64,000 bases of DNA from Phycomyces nitens (Eukaryota > Mucoromycota > Mucoromycetes > Mucorales > Phycomycetaceae), in contig JAHRBC010000001.1 in NCBI GenBank assembly GCA_022702545.1, positions 6,448,001 to 6,512,000 on the forward strand, in the 5' to 3' direction. A program made the translations under genes and the position numbers. Positions 46,438 through 58,917 of this stretch are shown here, piece after piece; positions within the stretch are counted from its first letter, which is position 1; each line of letters opens with the position of its first letter. The notes below the pieces were generated by a model. The model saw only the letters and a program-made list of their open reading frames with translations, was not told the DNA's origin and did not search any database.

Positions 46438-48787
46438 ATCAGACCTTTCTTTACTTCCATCACAAATGTAAGCCAAGTTTAGGATTACGACTGTATAATA
46501 TTCTCTCCAGAAAATAAAGAAACATGTACTTGGCAATTAATAATCTTGGGTTGGTCGTTGCAATCAAAATCAATTACAAAAGAGATAAAATCTCTTTTTT
46601 AGAGTCCCATTACTCTTCCAACCCTCTCTTAGCCTACAGCCCAGAATAGTATTGGACATGTAAGGCTCTGATGAGATATATATATATTTAATTAATTAAT
46701 TAATTATAATGGCCAGCAAAATTTGAATTCATGTAGTACTTTGTGAGAATTCACAGGCCATTAACTGATCTACCAAGGTGAATATATTTTAAAGTCGATG
46801 GCCTCTTAATGACAGTTTGACATTAGAGTTGAAGGCTGTCACTTTAACCCTTGTTTTTTTCTTTCTGTTGATCATTTACAAATAATTGTAAATATTTTCA
46901 TTTTAAATGATAGTATTTAAAAAAAATGATTGTAAAACAAGCCATGTAGGTATCAGCATTCTACATTCTCTTTTCAAAGCATGTTTCTATGAAATTATGA
47001 TGACACGTAAACGAACTGGCTATAGATTGCCCTTTAATCTTTTGATGTTCTCTATCGACAAGCCTATAAAAAAAAAAGGGGGGGGGGGGGCTCTTTGGAT
47101 TATTCCGTGTATATAGCATCGTTATCGTGTCTAAATGTAGGAAAATCTACTGTATTTGTAATCTACAATCACATAATATGCTTTGCTTGATTTGTAACAA
47201 GGCCGTGTACAGTTTTCTGGGCTAAAATGAGATTATTTAAAAAATAATATTAAACTAGACACTGCAGATAGCAAAGGCAAGCTAAACAGTGCAAGTCTTT
47301 TAGGTCTGAATGGTTTATTAATTCGATTCAAGACAAGGATGGTACCTTTGGCTATTATAGTGCTAACTACAGATGCCTGGTTGGTTTTCAACAGTGATTG
47401 ATAGTCGAGGCTCCTTTTTCTTTTTATTATTTTGGAGTCAGTAAAGGCATGTTCAATCTACGAAACCATTCTGGTCTTTGCCCAAAGTCTAAAGTGGCTG
47501 CCATGTATTGATTCCAAAAACAATGGCACCAAGTTCATATATGTATATATATGTATTTGGTCTCTTTGCCTTGAAATCATAGACTCATTAGTCTTGATTT
47601 TGTTTTATTTTGCACAAATGATAAACATTCTTAAAGCCATGGAGTGTCCCAGTTGGTGTTTTTTGTTCTGATGGATCTTGGGTCTTGTACGACTTTAGAT
47701 GTTTCAAGTTTGCTGTTTTTACAAATGGAACACAAACCAGAAACCCTTGTTCTGCAGATAACATTCTTTTGGCCCAGACGACTATGATATGTTTACAAGA
47801 TATGTAACAGTTTATCAACAATGAGCTATTGATTATCACAGAGATTCATTGCCAAATTTCCAGAATTATCTGTCAGGTTGTGTAATGTTATTCTGGAAAT
47901 GACAGCACGTCAACACTTCACCCTTTTTAATCAGGTTGCGGAATCAATAGACTTTTTTCAAACTTTCTTTGATAACTAGAAGATTTGAAATCTGGGCGCG
48001 AAAGATTACCAGTAGTGACACCATCTGGCCTCAACCTCTTGCAATACTTATTTTATTATTAGGTCTTTTGACTAGTAATAGATAAATCTATTTTATTAGT
48101 ATTAGTATTATTATTATCTAAAGAATAAAACATTCAAGACAAACATAGTTGATCGATATATACCAATGTTATTCAATAACCTCTTTAAAATCTTTATTCT
48201 ACTGCTGTCTTTTTTTAAACAGCGTGACCTCTAAATCTGTCAGACATACCTTTTTGTACAAAATATACCTTGGAGCATTATCTTTTTTCTTCTTCTAGAA
48301 TTAACATTTGTACCCTTCCCTCCACCTCACTCATTGAGCTTCCAACTGTCAAAACATTCAGATGTGTATAAAAAGCCAATTGGCATGATATTTATATATC
48401 CATTGTGCCAAGCCAAGGCTTCAAGACACTAATCCTCGTATATTGTACTGAAAAGTACAAATCTTTGAGATATATGGGTTTTTGTGAATATCATTAATCT
48501 AAACCATACATTTTTTATATATAAATGCTTACTATCCTACTAATTAAATAAAACATAATCAGTCTAGAGATATACTACAAATGTCATGATTGATTATCTA
48601 CATTATTCCTTTGAGAAGAAGAAAAAACTCATTATTCAGCCTTTTTATTTATTTATTCACTAGTTGTTTTACCGTGTCTAATTTAATCTGTCGTCTCACT
48701 TGAGCCTAAAACACTGTATAAAACAGTGTAACACGTTTATATCTGTAAAATATTAAGAAACAATATATATATATACCACGCCCTAGT
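46438..48787. other. 2.35-kb AT-rich intergenic region
   Basis: No intact gene. It contains an (ATTA)n patch at about 46687-46706, an A10-G12 homopolymer junction at 47069-47090, and coding-like patches without usable starts (about 46930-47060 and 47625-47804, both plus strand). The 3' end holds the 3' flank of the STK32-like kinase gene. Confidence 0.5.
47069..47090. repeat. A10-G12 homopolymer junction
   Basis: A run of ten A immediately followed by twelve G, very rare in this AT-rich sequence. Could be real or a sequencing or assembly artefact. Confidence 0.8.
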
Positions 48788-50304
48788 TTAGTGCATCTGG
48801 CTGGACTTTACTCTAGGTTGCTCAACGAGTAGTCTGTCTTCTTGTCCTTCATCTGTGTTTGGGGCAGTTTCATAGTCGTGTTCTTCAAAATCCTCAAACT
48901 GTTTCACCAGCCCACATTTTCCCCAGAGAGCTTTGATGCCAAGATCTGCTGTGGGTAAGGTATGATTGTACGATAAGAACTCTTCTTCCATACATTGGCG
49001 CCATCGTGCCTCCTCTGTCATGGGTAGGCCAGCACTTGTCCAGTTAGCCGGTAAAATATGTTTGTATGTCAAGGGATCTTGGTCAATGCTACTCTCGGAC
49101 AAGTGTGTCAAGAATCGACAGGTCTCGGGCTGATAAGGCGGTTTGACACGTTTCTGCTCGAGTTTATTCCAGTCTAGTCCATCAAACCACGGATGTTGCT
49201 TTAATCTCTCGAACCCGTCAGATCCGCACCCAAGCCGATGAAACGGCGACTTTTGGAGTAGCTTTTGTTGCACACGTATATTTAAATAGAGTTCTGATAT
49301 CGGTGGATAAATGCCAACTCTATTCTATTTACCTTTGTGAGAACATCTAGGCAATTGTCAGACACCACGCGATTTGCATGCTTGGGAAACGTAAGGGGAT
49401 GATGAACAATGGCCTCTGTCAGACGGTCGTGGGACGGACCATCAAAGGGTCTCTAGGGAGACTTCAGTGGAAGAACAAGAATCAAAAAAATAAAAAGCAA
49501 GAAAATACAAGACTGCAAACTTGCCTTTCCAAACAAGAGTTCATGGGCCACTACCCCAAGACTCCACCAGTCAACCGATGTTGAATAGCCCTTCTTGGAC
49601 AGGATCTCTGGGGCCATGTAGGCAGGTGAGCCGGCCACTGCCCACTGTAGAGGGCAATGCTCGTCAAATCGTGTGGCAATATTAAAGTCACTCAGATGGG
49701 CATGTCCGTCTTGATCCAGCAATATGTTTTCTGGCTTGACGTCTCTTTAGACTGAATTAGTTGACAGGTGCTTGTGCAAAGCTACTTTACCTGTGGGCAA
49801 TACGCTGTTGGTGGAGGTAGTCCAGACAAAGGGCGATCTCTGCGACCTGGAACCGGACCTCCAACTCCGAAAGGGTCCCAATATTCTCCAACAAAAAGCG
49901 AAGGTCTCCGCCAGGCATCAGATCAAGGGCCATGAAGAGATTCTCATCATCCTGAAATGCATAGTGCATGTTGACCACCAGAGAATAATTGATGTTCTGC
50001 AGCAATTGACGTTCGGCAATCACATGCTTCACTGCCTTTTTGCGAATGCATGCGTCTTTTCTAATGTATTTTAACGCATAGAACTGTTTTGTCTTCTTGT
50101 GCTGGATCACACGGACCTTTCCGAAGGCTCCTTTGCCGATTGCTCGCAAGAGATGAAAGTGATTCAAGTCGACTGTTGGAATCGCGCATTGATGAGCCCG
50201 AGAAAGAAAAATAAATAAATAAATAATTAAGAAAGATAGTCATTTGGCAACAACTAACCTCCATCATGGGTTTCTTGTTCATGTTTGCAGCATGTGGCTC
50301 CCAT
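48788..50304 (-). CDS. STK32/YANK-type AGC kinase
   Basis: Ser/Thr kinase of the poorly studied YANK branch. Exon 1 (50304-50259) encodes MGATCCKHEQETHDG and joins in frame to exon 2 starting at 50172 (VDLNHFHLLRAIGKGAFGKV). The start MGATCC is a strong N-myristoylation signal with adjacent cysteines suited to palmitoylation; human STK32 also starts MGANTS. Kinase motifs: the glycine loop GKGAFGKV, lysine in ALKYIRK, AHRDVKPENILLDQDGHAHL, and SDFNIAT with DFN in place of DFG, which is the YANK family hallmark. GSPAYMAPEIL, VDWWSLGVVAHELLFGKRPF and RLGCGSDGFERLKQHPWF complete the domain. The C-terminal tail (about 130 residues) is acidic. Three or more introns. The DFN metal site makes the family call firm. 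Confidence 0.93.
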
Positions 50305-50676
50305 GTCAATGACAATAAAGAGAAACAACAAAGACGCAAGGCAGTCCCTCTATTTTTTTGTTCGTTCTCTCTTTTTATATGTGCATTTTATTTTATTTTT
50401 ACTAACCACCCAATCTAATCATCTTTATAAATGTAATGAAACCCATAAAAATGACAAGATAAAGAGAACATGGCTAATATACACACACACATATGTATAT
50501 AAAAGACATTTTGGTCCTTGTATTCAATTCATTAAAACCACAAGCCGTTTGGACTCTGGAAATGATAAAATGACGCCCCTTTTCTATCAATCTTTCAGAA
50601 ACAAATGTTCATTATATTTGCATTGGTTAACATTCCCTTTATATACATATAAAAAAGAAACTGTGTACTAAATAGT
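50305..50676. other. Kinase promoter / ARPC2 3' flank
   Basis: AT-rich sequence between the STK32-like start and the last ARPC2 exon, with (CA)n at about 50481-50490. No gene is seen. Confidence 0.6.
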
Positions 50677-51852
50677 CTAGTTTCTACGGAAAGTCCTTCC
50701 ACTATACAGAATTGTCAGCAATTGGCTCCACTCCCAAGACAATCCTTATCTTACCTTGCTGTCCTCTTTTCAGCAGGGGCAATCTCTGGCTTGGCACGAT
50801 TCAAGACTCTCAGGAAATCGCTCACGCGAGCACGCATGCGGGTGTGCATGTAGGCCTTTGAGCATTTGATATGATAGTGAAGATAGTCACGGAAGATCTG
50901 GACACGCGAAATGGTCTCTTCACGAACCTCTCTGTTAAAGTGGCGAGGGAAGAGGACTAGTACGCAGAGGTTAGCCATGAACCTCAAACATATTCTTATA
51001 GTTTACCAAATGTCACATAGCTCATGTCTTCATCGGGCTGCAAATTCAAGGCACGCAACTCCATGGGGGGCTCACGCGTTGAATATAGTACCTGAGGTGC
51101 ATTCTGAAGAGCAGGACGACGTCTGGCATCCACAAATTCCTATTTTGCACAGGTCAGCCCAAACCAATTGACTTATTTTGGATCATTACCTGCAAGAACA
51201 CCTTTCCAAACACCTTGTCAGTCTCATCCTTGAATTTGGTTGTGAAAAATACGGTAACTCGATCAGAATTAGACTTGACATAGATGGCCTCTTCTTCACG
51301 GTAATGTACAGCCATCAATTCTGATTTGGGGTTTGGCTTTGACTCGTCCTCAAACTGCTCTTGTTCAGCAAAGGCCCGCTCAAAGGGAGCTGCCAGTAAG
51401 TTGCGCTTGAGGAGAGATATCTTTTGGACGAGTTCGGCTCTGGCTTCTGATATGACATTAGCAAAAACACGAATGGTTTTCAATAAAGTATCGACTTGCC
51501 CTCGTCTGCTGGAACCTTTTCGAGGTCAATTACCAGCGTGGTATCAAAGCCGTTTTCGGGGCTGGCAAGGTATCCTGAGTATTCCCGCTGCAGGACCTCT
51601 TGGGCGCCATAGGCAACGAGTTCGTTAAAGCACTTCCAGCGAAGGGAGATGTGAAGGACGGTTTTGCTGTCGGGTGTCGCGAGATGGTAAATGACACCAT
51701 CAAAATCAACAATGGTCATGTCAAGAGACTCGAGCTTCTCTCTGGATTTGTAGGTTTAGTAAATTACTCGACCAATTCATCCAGACTCACCCCTTTAGTC
51801 TGGATTCAAGGCAATCCTTGATGATAACATTGTGATAGTCGAGCAAGATCAT
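50677..51852 (-). CDS. ARC35: ARPC2, Arp2/3 complex p34 subunit
   Basis: Core subunit of the Arp2/3 actin nucleator that contacts the mother filament. The ATG at 51852 ([20 protein letters not shown]) starts at the family position. Further segments: [117 protein letters not shown] and [20 protein letters not shown]. The plain reading ends KRTAR at 50751, but AG-GTAAGA there is a good donor. Splicing 50702-50754 out (53 bp) joins a 25-bp exon (50701-50677) that encodes SGRTFRRN, matching the conserved GKTF C-terminus of ARPC2. The spliced end is therefore preferred. Confidence 0.94.
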
Positions 51853-53109
51853 CTTTACGCTTCTCTCTCTTTTTTTCTTATTGTAGAATCAACGCTTGCT
51901 TTACAGGCTGGGACGCAAAAGGCTATACGGAGCCTCAATACACTCCAATCCGTCATCACTGCATATGACGTAGAAAGTCGGATATTGTATTCACAAAAAC
52001 GGCCACTTTTAAATACTTTTATTATTTTTATAAATGCAGTTTCGGTTTCTTAGGGACCAGATGTAAACAATAACCTTGGATCAAATTCATGTCTTTATCT
52101 TTATCTTTTTTCTTTTTCAAAAACACATTATTTTTGAAATGCCTTTTTCAGGATATTGCAAGATGAGTTGCAAGATAGTGTCTTGGTTTTGTGCGTGACT
52201 CTAGGCGCAAAAGAATAAAGAGAAACAAAAACTGCCGCTTTTATTTCTCATTCTTTACCTACGCTTCTTCCATTGACAAGTAGTATTCCAAACCTTTTTA
52301 ACATGTAATTAAAAATATATTGGTATTTCTTTTTGAATATAAAAAATAATGGTACCAAGTCCATCGTGAACAAAAAAGAAAGAGTACAATTATAATGAAA
52401 CCATCTTGATATAACAAACAAAAAAACTATACTAGTAAAAGTAGGGCAATATTCTTATATAAATACGACATCAAGTAAGTGGTATTTACTTTAATCTAAT
52501 CTAATATAATATGCTATATAATGCATATTTGCTTTTTGTTTCTTTCATAGATATACCTTACACGATAACTTTTTTTTGTGAATTATACACTATTCTTTAA
52601 CTGGAAGCGAATAAATTAGCTGTATAAGAGAAACTATTACTACTAACTGTAAAGAGTTGTATCTGTTACTTGCCTACTATTATTATTTTTGGAAGGGGAC
52701 CTAAAGTCTTCTAAAGAAGAGAGTTTTTCATAAGAAAGTTGTGGTCCTCATCAACCAGTAATGTTATCTTTACAAAAAAAAATGAAGCTGGACAATACAA
52801 GAGTTAGTGTTTGGATACTGTGGAATCTGCCGACTTACATACGATGCAATACTTTGAATTTTGTCATATAAACATGTTATCTTACTATGGAGAGATACTA
52901 TGATGCTTGAATGCAACTGCTAATAAACCAAGGTTGAGGAACTAGGTACGTAGATAAAAAATAGAGTAACTATGGGCTTACAGGCTAGGGTGTGGGAAGC
53001 TATTTACATTCTAGGCAACCTGTGCCTTTCTTTTTTTTACATATGTGTACGGGTATAAGTTTGCTTCTATCGTATGTCAATTGGAAGGGGAGATACTAAG
53101 CACGACTGT
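51853..53109. other. 1.26-kb intergenic region
   Basis: ARPC2 promoter and SET1 3' flank. AT-rich, with no supported open frame, RNA gene or mobile element. Confidence 0.55.
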
Positions 53110-53923
53110 TTAGTTGAGACTATATTAAAAAACAAAAAACAAGATAATGTTAATATTTATTTGCTCATTCACCAAACAGAATTACATACCTCCCCTTGCA
53201 AAATTTGCTTCCACAGTGACAGGGTATCTTTTCTTGTTCGATAGGAAACTTGTAGTCGTATGTGATTTCTTCACCAGGCACAATATCCCGGCTAGAATAA
53301 ATAACAATCCGTTTCTGCTTGTCAATCGTAACAATCTTTGCAACACAGTTTGGCTATCGAAACAAGAGTTGTGAGGACTATAGCACTTGCCAATGGGCAG
53401 AATCTTTGCAAACTCACGGCACAACAATGGTTAATAAATCTCGCCACATTTCCTCTCTTGGTGGCATCAATGACTCGATCATTATCTACACGGAACAGGT
53501 AGCTGCTGCCAATACCAGTCCGTTCGTATTCTTTTTCACGCTTTTCGGCTACCTGGTGGCGAATAACCTCGCCAACATACTCGATAACAATCTCATTGGC
53601 ATCAATGGGCTCTTCTGCAAATAATCCCCAGGCATGGATTGGGGACTTTGCAAACCTAAGCTGCTTTCTACGATTCTTGAGATGGTTTATCTTTATCGTG
53701 TCTGATTCGCCAGCAGCCTTGTTCTTTGTGGATTTGTCTACGGCTGAACGTCTGTTGGCTAGGCGATTGGCTCGTGCATTTGCCTTTGCCTCTGCGGCAG
53801 TTGTGTCGGAAACGATGGGTTCTTGGAGCAATCCAGAAGATCGTTCATAGGCTGTCAAGGGTCTATAGACTCTAGAACGAGAGCAAGTAGTTCCATCAGG
53901 AGAATCTGCTCCCTCGACTATAG

Positions 53924-53972
<49 letters not shown>

Positions 53973-55113
53973 TAGTAAATATCCATCCCCACAAACTTTG
54001 ACTGTCTTTCCATTACCCTCAGATTTCTGAAATGCTTTTCCTGTCTGTTCTTCAACCAAAGCCTGTAAAACATATGTGTAGTCTTCGGCATCCTCCACTT
54101 CGCCAAATGGATTCCAATCCCACATTTCTTCCTCTGTCATATCCTCTTGAACAACGCTATTACACAATAGATCATCTTCTTCGACATCGTCATCCTTCAT
54201 CAACTCTATCCGCAACTCTGCTTCAGCCTGTGCTTCTGCTTCTTCTTCTGCCTTGATCTCTTTTGGATCTTGAATTGAGCTTAACTGAGCATCTACTTTT
54301 TGTTTTTTGGCTGAACTTTTGGTTTGCTTTTTTGTTGACTTTCTACTATCGTCGGTCTTGCTGGTTCCCTTGGGACGCTTTGTTGTCGATGACTCTCCAG
54401 TGTATTCATCATCTTCACTCGTAGGAGATCGTCGCTTCTTTACCTTTGTGGTTCCATTGGGCTCTACAGTGGCCTTATTTGTTATCTGAAGCTCTATGGC
54501 CTGTGCGAGCGTGTCTAATCCGTTGATTGGTATTATATTATCATCTTTTTTTGATGCAGGGTCTTTTGACTTTTTGGCCGTCTGTCGAGAGGTTTGTTGG
54601 ATCAGACTGAACTTTGGTGAATGAGAGAAAGAAGGTGGTCGATTGCCACCAAACAATTTATTCAGAAAATCCTCGGTATTCTGTTTGCGTATTTTCCGGG
54701 CTTTTGCGGACTCCTTGCGATCACCCCAAAATGCACCGGACTTGGACTTTCTTCCACCCGCCGGCTGGACTGTTGGGTTTGTCCTGATCAATGAGCCCAA
54801 GGGAGGCAATGTGCCCATTTGTGAAGGCCCCCCAATTGTGGGCAACACAATGATTTCGTGCCCTGAATATTGATTTGCAAACTGGTAATTATGGGATACG
54901 ATTGGTGACCTCAATGTCTGCCAGAATGTCAAAGTCAGTCAGTCAGTCAAAAAAAAAAGGTACATGCAATAACAAAAAAAAAGAAAAAACAAGAGCACTT
55001 GCCTTGTGAGGTGGACGGTCAACTTTGGCTGGAGATGCTAGAGTAATTCGGTCGAGAATGATGAGAATTAAGACGATTGATGACCTTGTTATTTTCTTTA
55101 TTGTCATGATCAT
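53110..55113 (-). CDS. SET1: SET1-type histone H3K4 methyltransferase
   Basis: Catalytic subunit of COMPASS, which methylates H3 Lys4. The C-terminal SET region is clear: [94 protein letters not shown], then post-[16 protein letters not shown]. The last three residues come from a 10-nt terminal exon (53119-53110) after a 70-bp intron; read-through would destroy the family C-terminus. The N-terminal half is Lys/Glu-rich and disordered. The ORF portion from 54932 has no ATG; a GC-AG intron joins it to an upstream exon ([10 protein letters not shown] then TLRSPIVS) with the ATG at 55113. An intron at 53918-54016 contains (TAA)n. No RRM is seen, so an upstream 5' part may be missing or lost. Confidence 0.9.
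53923..53969. repeat. (TAA)n in SET1 intron
   Basis: About fifteen TAA units inside the intron 53918-54016. On the minus strand they read as a poly-Leu run that falsely extends the coding frame. Confidence 0.9.
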
Positions 55114-55728
55114 TGACCTAGTCTAGTAGCTCCCCTTTCCCCTCTCCCTTTCCAAAGAAAAAAAAGAGCAATTTCTCTCGGAATTATTTAGATCCACTTG
55201 CATCCGCTGCTCTCATCGCGTTCATTATCTGTTTGATTGGATCCCTTTACTTACCAGGCATGCTTCTTTCTTACTCTTTTTCGTAAGAAGCAATGTCGGA
55301 TGCGCACAAAAGACGACCAAGATTGGAGAGAGGGGGCGTGTATGAAAAGGGCAAGTCACGTGAAAAAACACGCTCGAGCCATGTATGCCTTGCTTGACTG
55401 TCAGGATTCCCAAGGCTAAGCAAAACTTGATGCCAAGCTGTTTGGAAAAAATAATAATAATAAAGAGGCTGTTCTGATGGCCGGTTCGTTTAGTGTAGAG
55501 TGATTTTGTTGCCGTGTAGTCTATTATTTATTAATTTTATATAAATTATAATTTATACACTAGATGAAATGATGTAAAGTGCCTGTTAATATATGAATTA
55601 CTTGTTACTATATGGAAAATGCTAAAAAAAATGTTTGTGATATATTATGTATTTACTCTAAGAATAATAAAATGTAATAATAATAATAATACGTATGTAA
55701 AAGGTAATTCAATGACTAGAATGAGGGA
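55114..55728. other. SET1 upstream / exchanger 3' flank
   Basis: Intergenic DNA with poly-A runs and (AAT)n at about 55449-55464 and 55674-55692. I looked for an RRM-encoding SET1 5' exon on the minus strand and found none. Confidence 0.5.
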
Positions 55729-58700
55729 CTATCCAATAACGCGGAATTCGATCAACATGTTGATAAAACAACAGGCACAATAGACAGATATCATCCACCA
55801 ACCGAGCCCTCTTGTTACACGGCAACCATTGAGACTGGTTACGATTATTGTGCTTAGTAGGACTACTATCAGACCACCGGCAGATATTAGTATGGAAGGT
55901 GATATGTCGAGTGGGTAGGCTTTTCCGGTCTTTAGGATCTGGTAAGTGGAAGAGATGCCGACTCCCAGAACAGTATCTATAATGATTGGATTTATTAATG
56001 GGGTTTTCTTTGTAAAGGAACCAATCTTACTAAGGAGAGGACCAGCATAGCAGGCAGATATGGCCATTGTTGGGAATCCCATCTGTCAAGAATAGTTAAT
56101 TATTGTCCTGTACATATGTTGAGGATAACGTACCTCGGCAATGGCTGTATTGGCAACAAGATCACCCATGCTGTTTCCCTTTGATATTCATGGTCAATAC
56201 AAAATATATATATGTAAGCTGGCCATTTACTCACCAATGCAAAGATTGTTAGCCCCATAATAGCGTCGCTAATCCCAAAGATTATTCCAAGAGCCTGATA
56301 TATATTTTTAAAAAAAAAAAACAAGTTAATATTTTATAGAGTCTTTAATTGATCTTATTTCCACTTTACCTGCAGCATGCTAACCATCTCGTTTACTAAA
56401 AGAAACACCCAGTGTAGAGCAACAATAAAGCCGGGAATAGATAATAGCCAGTGCCATGATGGAGGCTGGTTGGGTTTAGTGCTAACAAGAACTAATCCTG
56501 ATAGAACACATCCCAGAATCACTCCCCATATAATGTGGGGATATTTAAACCACCCATTGCCTTTGGAATAACATTTGATTCTATACATCAGTCAAAATAT
56601 ATATATATATATAAACAGAGAGTGGATTCGTTTACCTGCCATGACAGCCGTAATAAAGGTAGTTGATGTGATGGCCTGGAGTGCCAGTAACCATCTACAC
56701 CATGGCACCTTTTGCAGTTCATCAGATTCCTGGTCTCTGTCGACATAATTAGGTTCAAAATTGTCGACAGAAAGGTAATTTCTGTCAATGTTTCTGGACA
56801 ATGGAGAATTGGGAACGCTAGGGCTGCTCTTTTGAGTACAATTGTACTCTACTACGGGTAGTGTAATTGTGAACAGGAATACGAGGGGTGCAGCAGCTAG
56901 GGAACTTATTTTTGCAAATGTGGTCTTACTGTCCCAGAACTGCAGGGTAGGAAATAGTGTTTTTTGAATACTTTGTGATGCGGACATGATGGAGTCAAAG
57001 ACCAGGGCGTAATTAAAATAACCTTCCCAGTTTGCCTTGCAGGAGGTTGGTTGGTCTGAACAAGGTACCTCGATTACTTGGACATGAATTGGAGAAGACC
57101 ATCCATATTCTGAGGATGGAGATGATGGGATTCCCAGAGTGGGTGATATACTTGCAAATGGACTCGGCAACCCAAGACCATGGGTTGACCGTTGGTATAT
57201 GTCTTTGGGTTCTGTAGACCCGTCGTCTAGGGGATGTGGAGGATCGAGACGAATTTCTGGAACGCATTGGATGTTGATATGTATATCGTCAGTTTGGTTC
57301 TCCTTGTCGTAATCTGTGCCAAAATGTGCAGGGGTTGTGTCCTGGGAAACATAACTAAAGTAATCGTTATGATGTGGTAAATGAACATTGGACACATTTA
57401 AACAATAGTCTGCTGCCGAGATATTTCTTGAGGGGCTATTATCAATGGAGATATTCCATGCGGGCTGTGGTGATCTTTGTGGCGATGGAGACCAAAGTGA
57501 ACCTTCTGGAGAAACAAATAGATTGAGTGTGGTTGAACTGCTCGCACGTCTTAGGGATACAATCTGCTCGTGAAATTCAATTGCATTGAATAGTGAAGGA
57601 CGAAGGCCAACACGAGGAGCCATTGCTCGTGCTGAAGACTGGCTAGAGAATGAGCCGCTATGGCTGGGTGCTCTTGAGATTGGTAGTGAGATGTGGGCAT
57701 CTCTGGGTTGATCAAAGGGGAGTGGAGATATTGGCTTGATGATCGAGCCCAGGGGTGGTTCATGGTCTGGTGCGGTGCTAGCCAAGAATCCGTGGTCAGG
57801 TATGTGCAGACGAGGTGGTTTGTGCTTCTGCCTGGTGTGCTTGTTCTGAAATGATTTTGGCTCTTTGCTATTGCCTAAAAGTGGGCTTGTCTCGGTGGGG
57901 CTGGTTAAAGTGGATGTGGCGGCCGCATGATAGGTACTGAGGAGGACAACGAACACATATGTAACATAATACAATATCAAGGCTAAACCATGGTACCATT
58001 CTATTCTCTCAATGTAAACTACCCAGCCAAGTATAATGGTTGCACCGACCAGAAATGGAGCGTCCCGCATGAATGTAATGCGCTTTGACGTGAAGGGCCT
58101 TATAATGCCCACTGATCCTGACACGACAGCCACAATGAAGAATCCTGCTCCAATGAGCTCACCAATAGCCAGTGATCCTGACCCAGAGTTCATTGCACTG
58201 TGCTTCTGGATTAGTAGATATTATCACAACATGTTCATTACCTAAACGTGCTGAACAAATCAGAACTTCCGTTACCGAATGCCAGGATAGTTACACCGGC
58301 CTAATGATTAATAGACGCGAGCTCAGTAATGTGTCACAAGATTGTGCATCCTTTGCTACACATGCCCTACCAGGCTCTCCGACAGCTGCAGTTTGGCGGA
58401 AATCGACTGCAGATTAGGACCTATCAATCACAAAGGTTAGCAGCGATTTATTGCCAGTATTCATAAAGACTTGCAAAAGAAATCCGCAGAGGCCACACTA
58501 ACTGCTCCAAAGAGGAGCAATAGACCTGAGAACTAATTAAGAAATAAACAGGTTATTTAACCCTGCAGGGAAACCACAGGCTAAAGGATAAAGGGGATTT
58601 GAGGGATAAGGTTACCAAGGTGATCAACACAAATGGTCTCCAAATCGCTGTACAGTAATAGAACCTGAGGTAGAATCCACTCAAACCCTTGCACGCGTCT

Positions 58701-58917
58701 TTTACAAAAGCGCACTGATTAGAATGGGATTCAATGTTGATGCACTGGAATGCTAATGAGTAAATGACATGCTCTGATCGCAAATAAAAAAAAAGTATGA
58801 TAATTATATACATACGGCCTTCTGGCGAGGGTTGTGGGATTGTGGATCGGTTTCTTGGCTACTGGCCAAAAGCACTAGCGAGAAAATGATTATTAGGATC
58901 GCATGTGTCTTTAGCAT
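55729..58917 (-). CDS. Na+(Li+)/Ca2+ exchanger, NCLX-like (CaCA family)
   Basis: Polytopic cation/Ca2+ exchanger. The ATG at 58917 starts MLKTHAILIIIFSLVLLASS, a signal peptide, then CAFVKDACKGLSGFYLRFYY. The alpha-1 repeat LAGVTILAFGNGSSDLFSTF is followed by GELIGAGFF. The alpha-2 repeat near 56230-56060 reads GISDAIMGLTIFALGNSMGD then EMGFPTMAISACYAGP. GNG(S)SDLF and GNSMGDLV are the paired ion-binding motifs. Between the two membrane bundles is a Ser/Pro/His-rich cytosolic loop of about 330 residues (57880-56900). The C-terminus ends NMLIEFRVIG. Several introns, two of them short in the alpha-2 half. Of the CaCA branches, the signal peptide and repeat motifs fit the NCLX/NCKX6 group. Ion specificity and membrane (vacuole, ER or mitochondrion) are unknown. 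Confidence 0.9.

Noticed and set aside
46680..46790. tRNA-like A-box and B-box words on the minus strand
   Set aside because: The D, anticodon and T stems do not pair properly and the acceptor ends do not match, so no tRNA is called.
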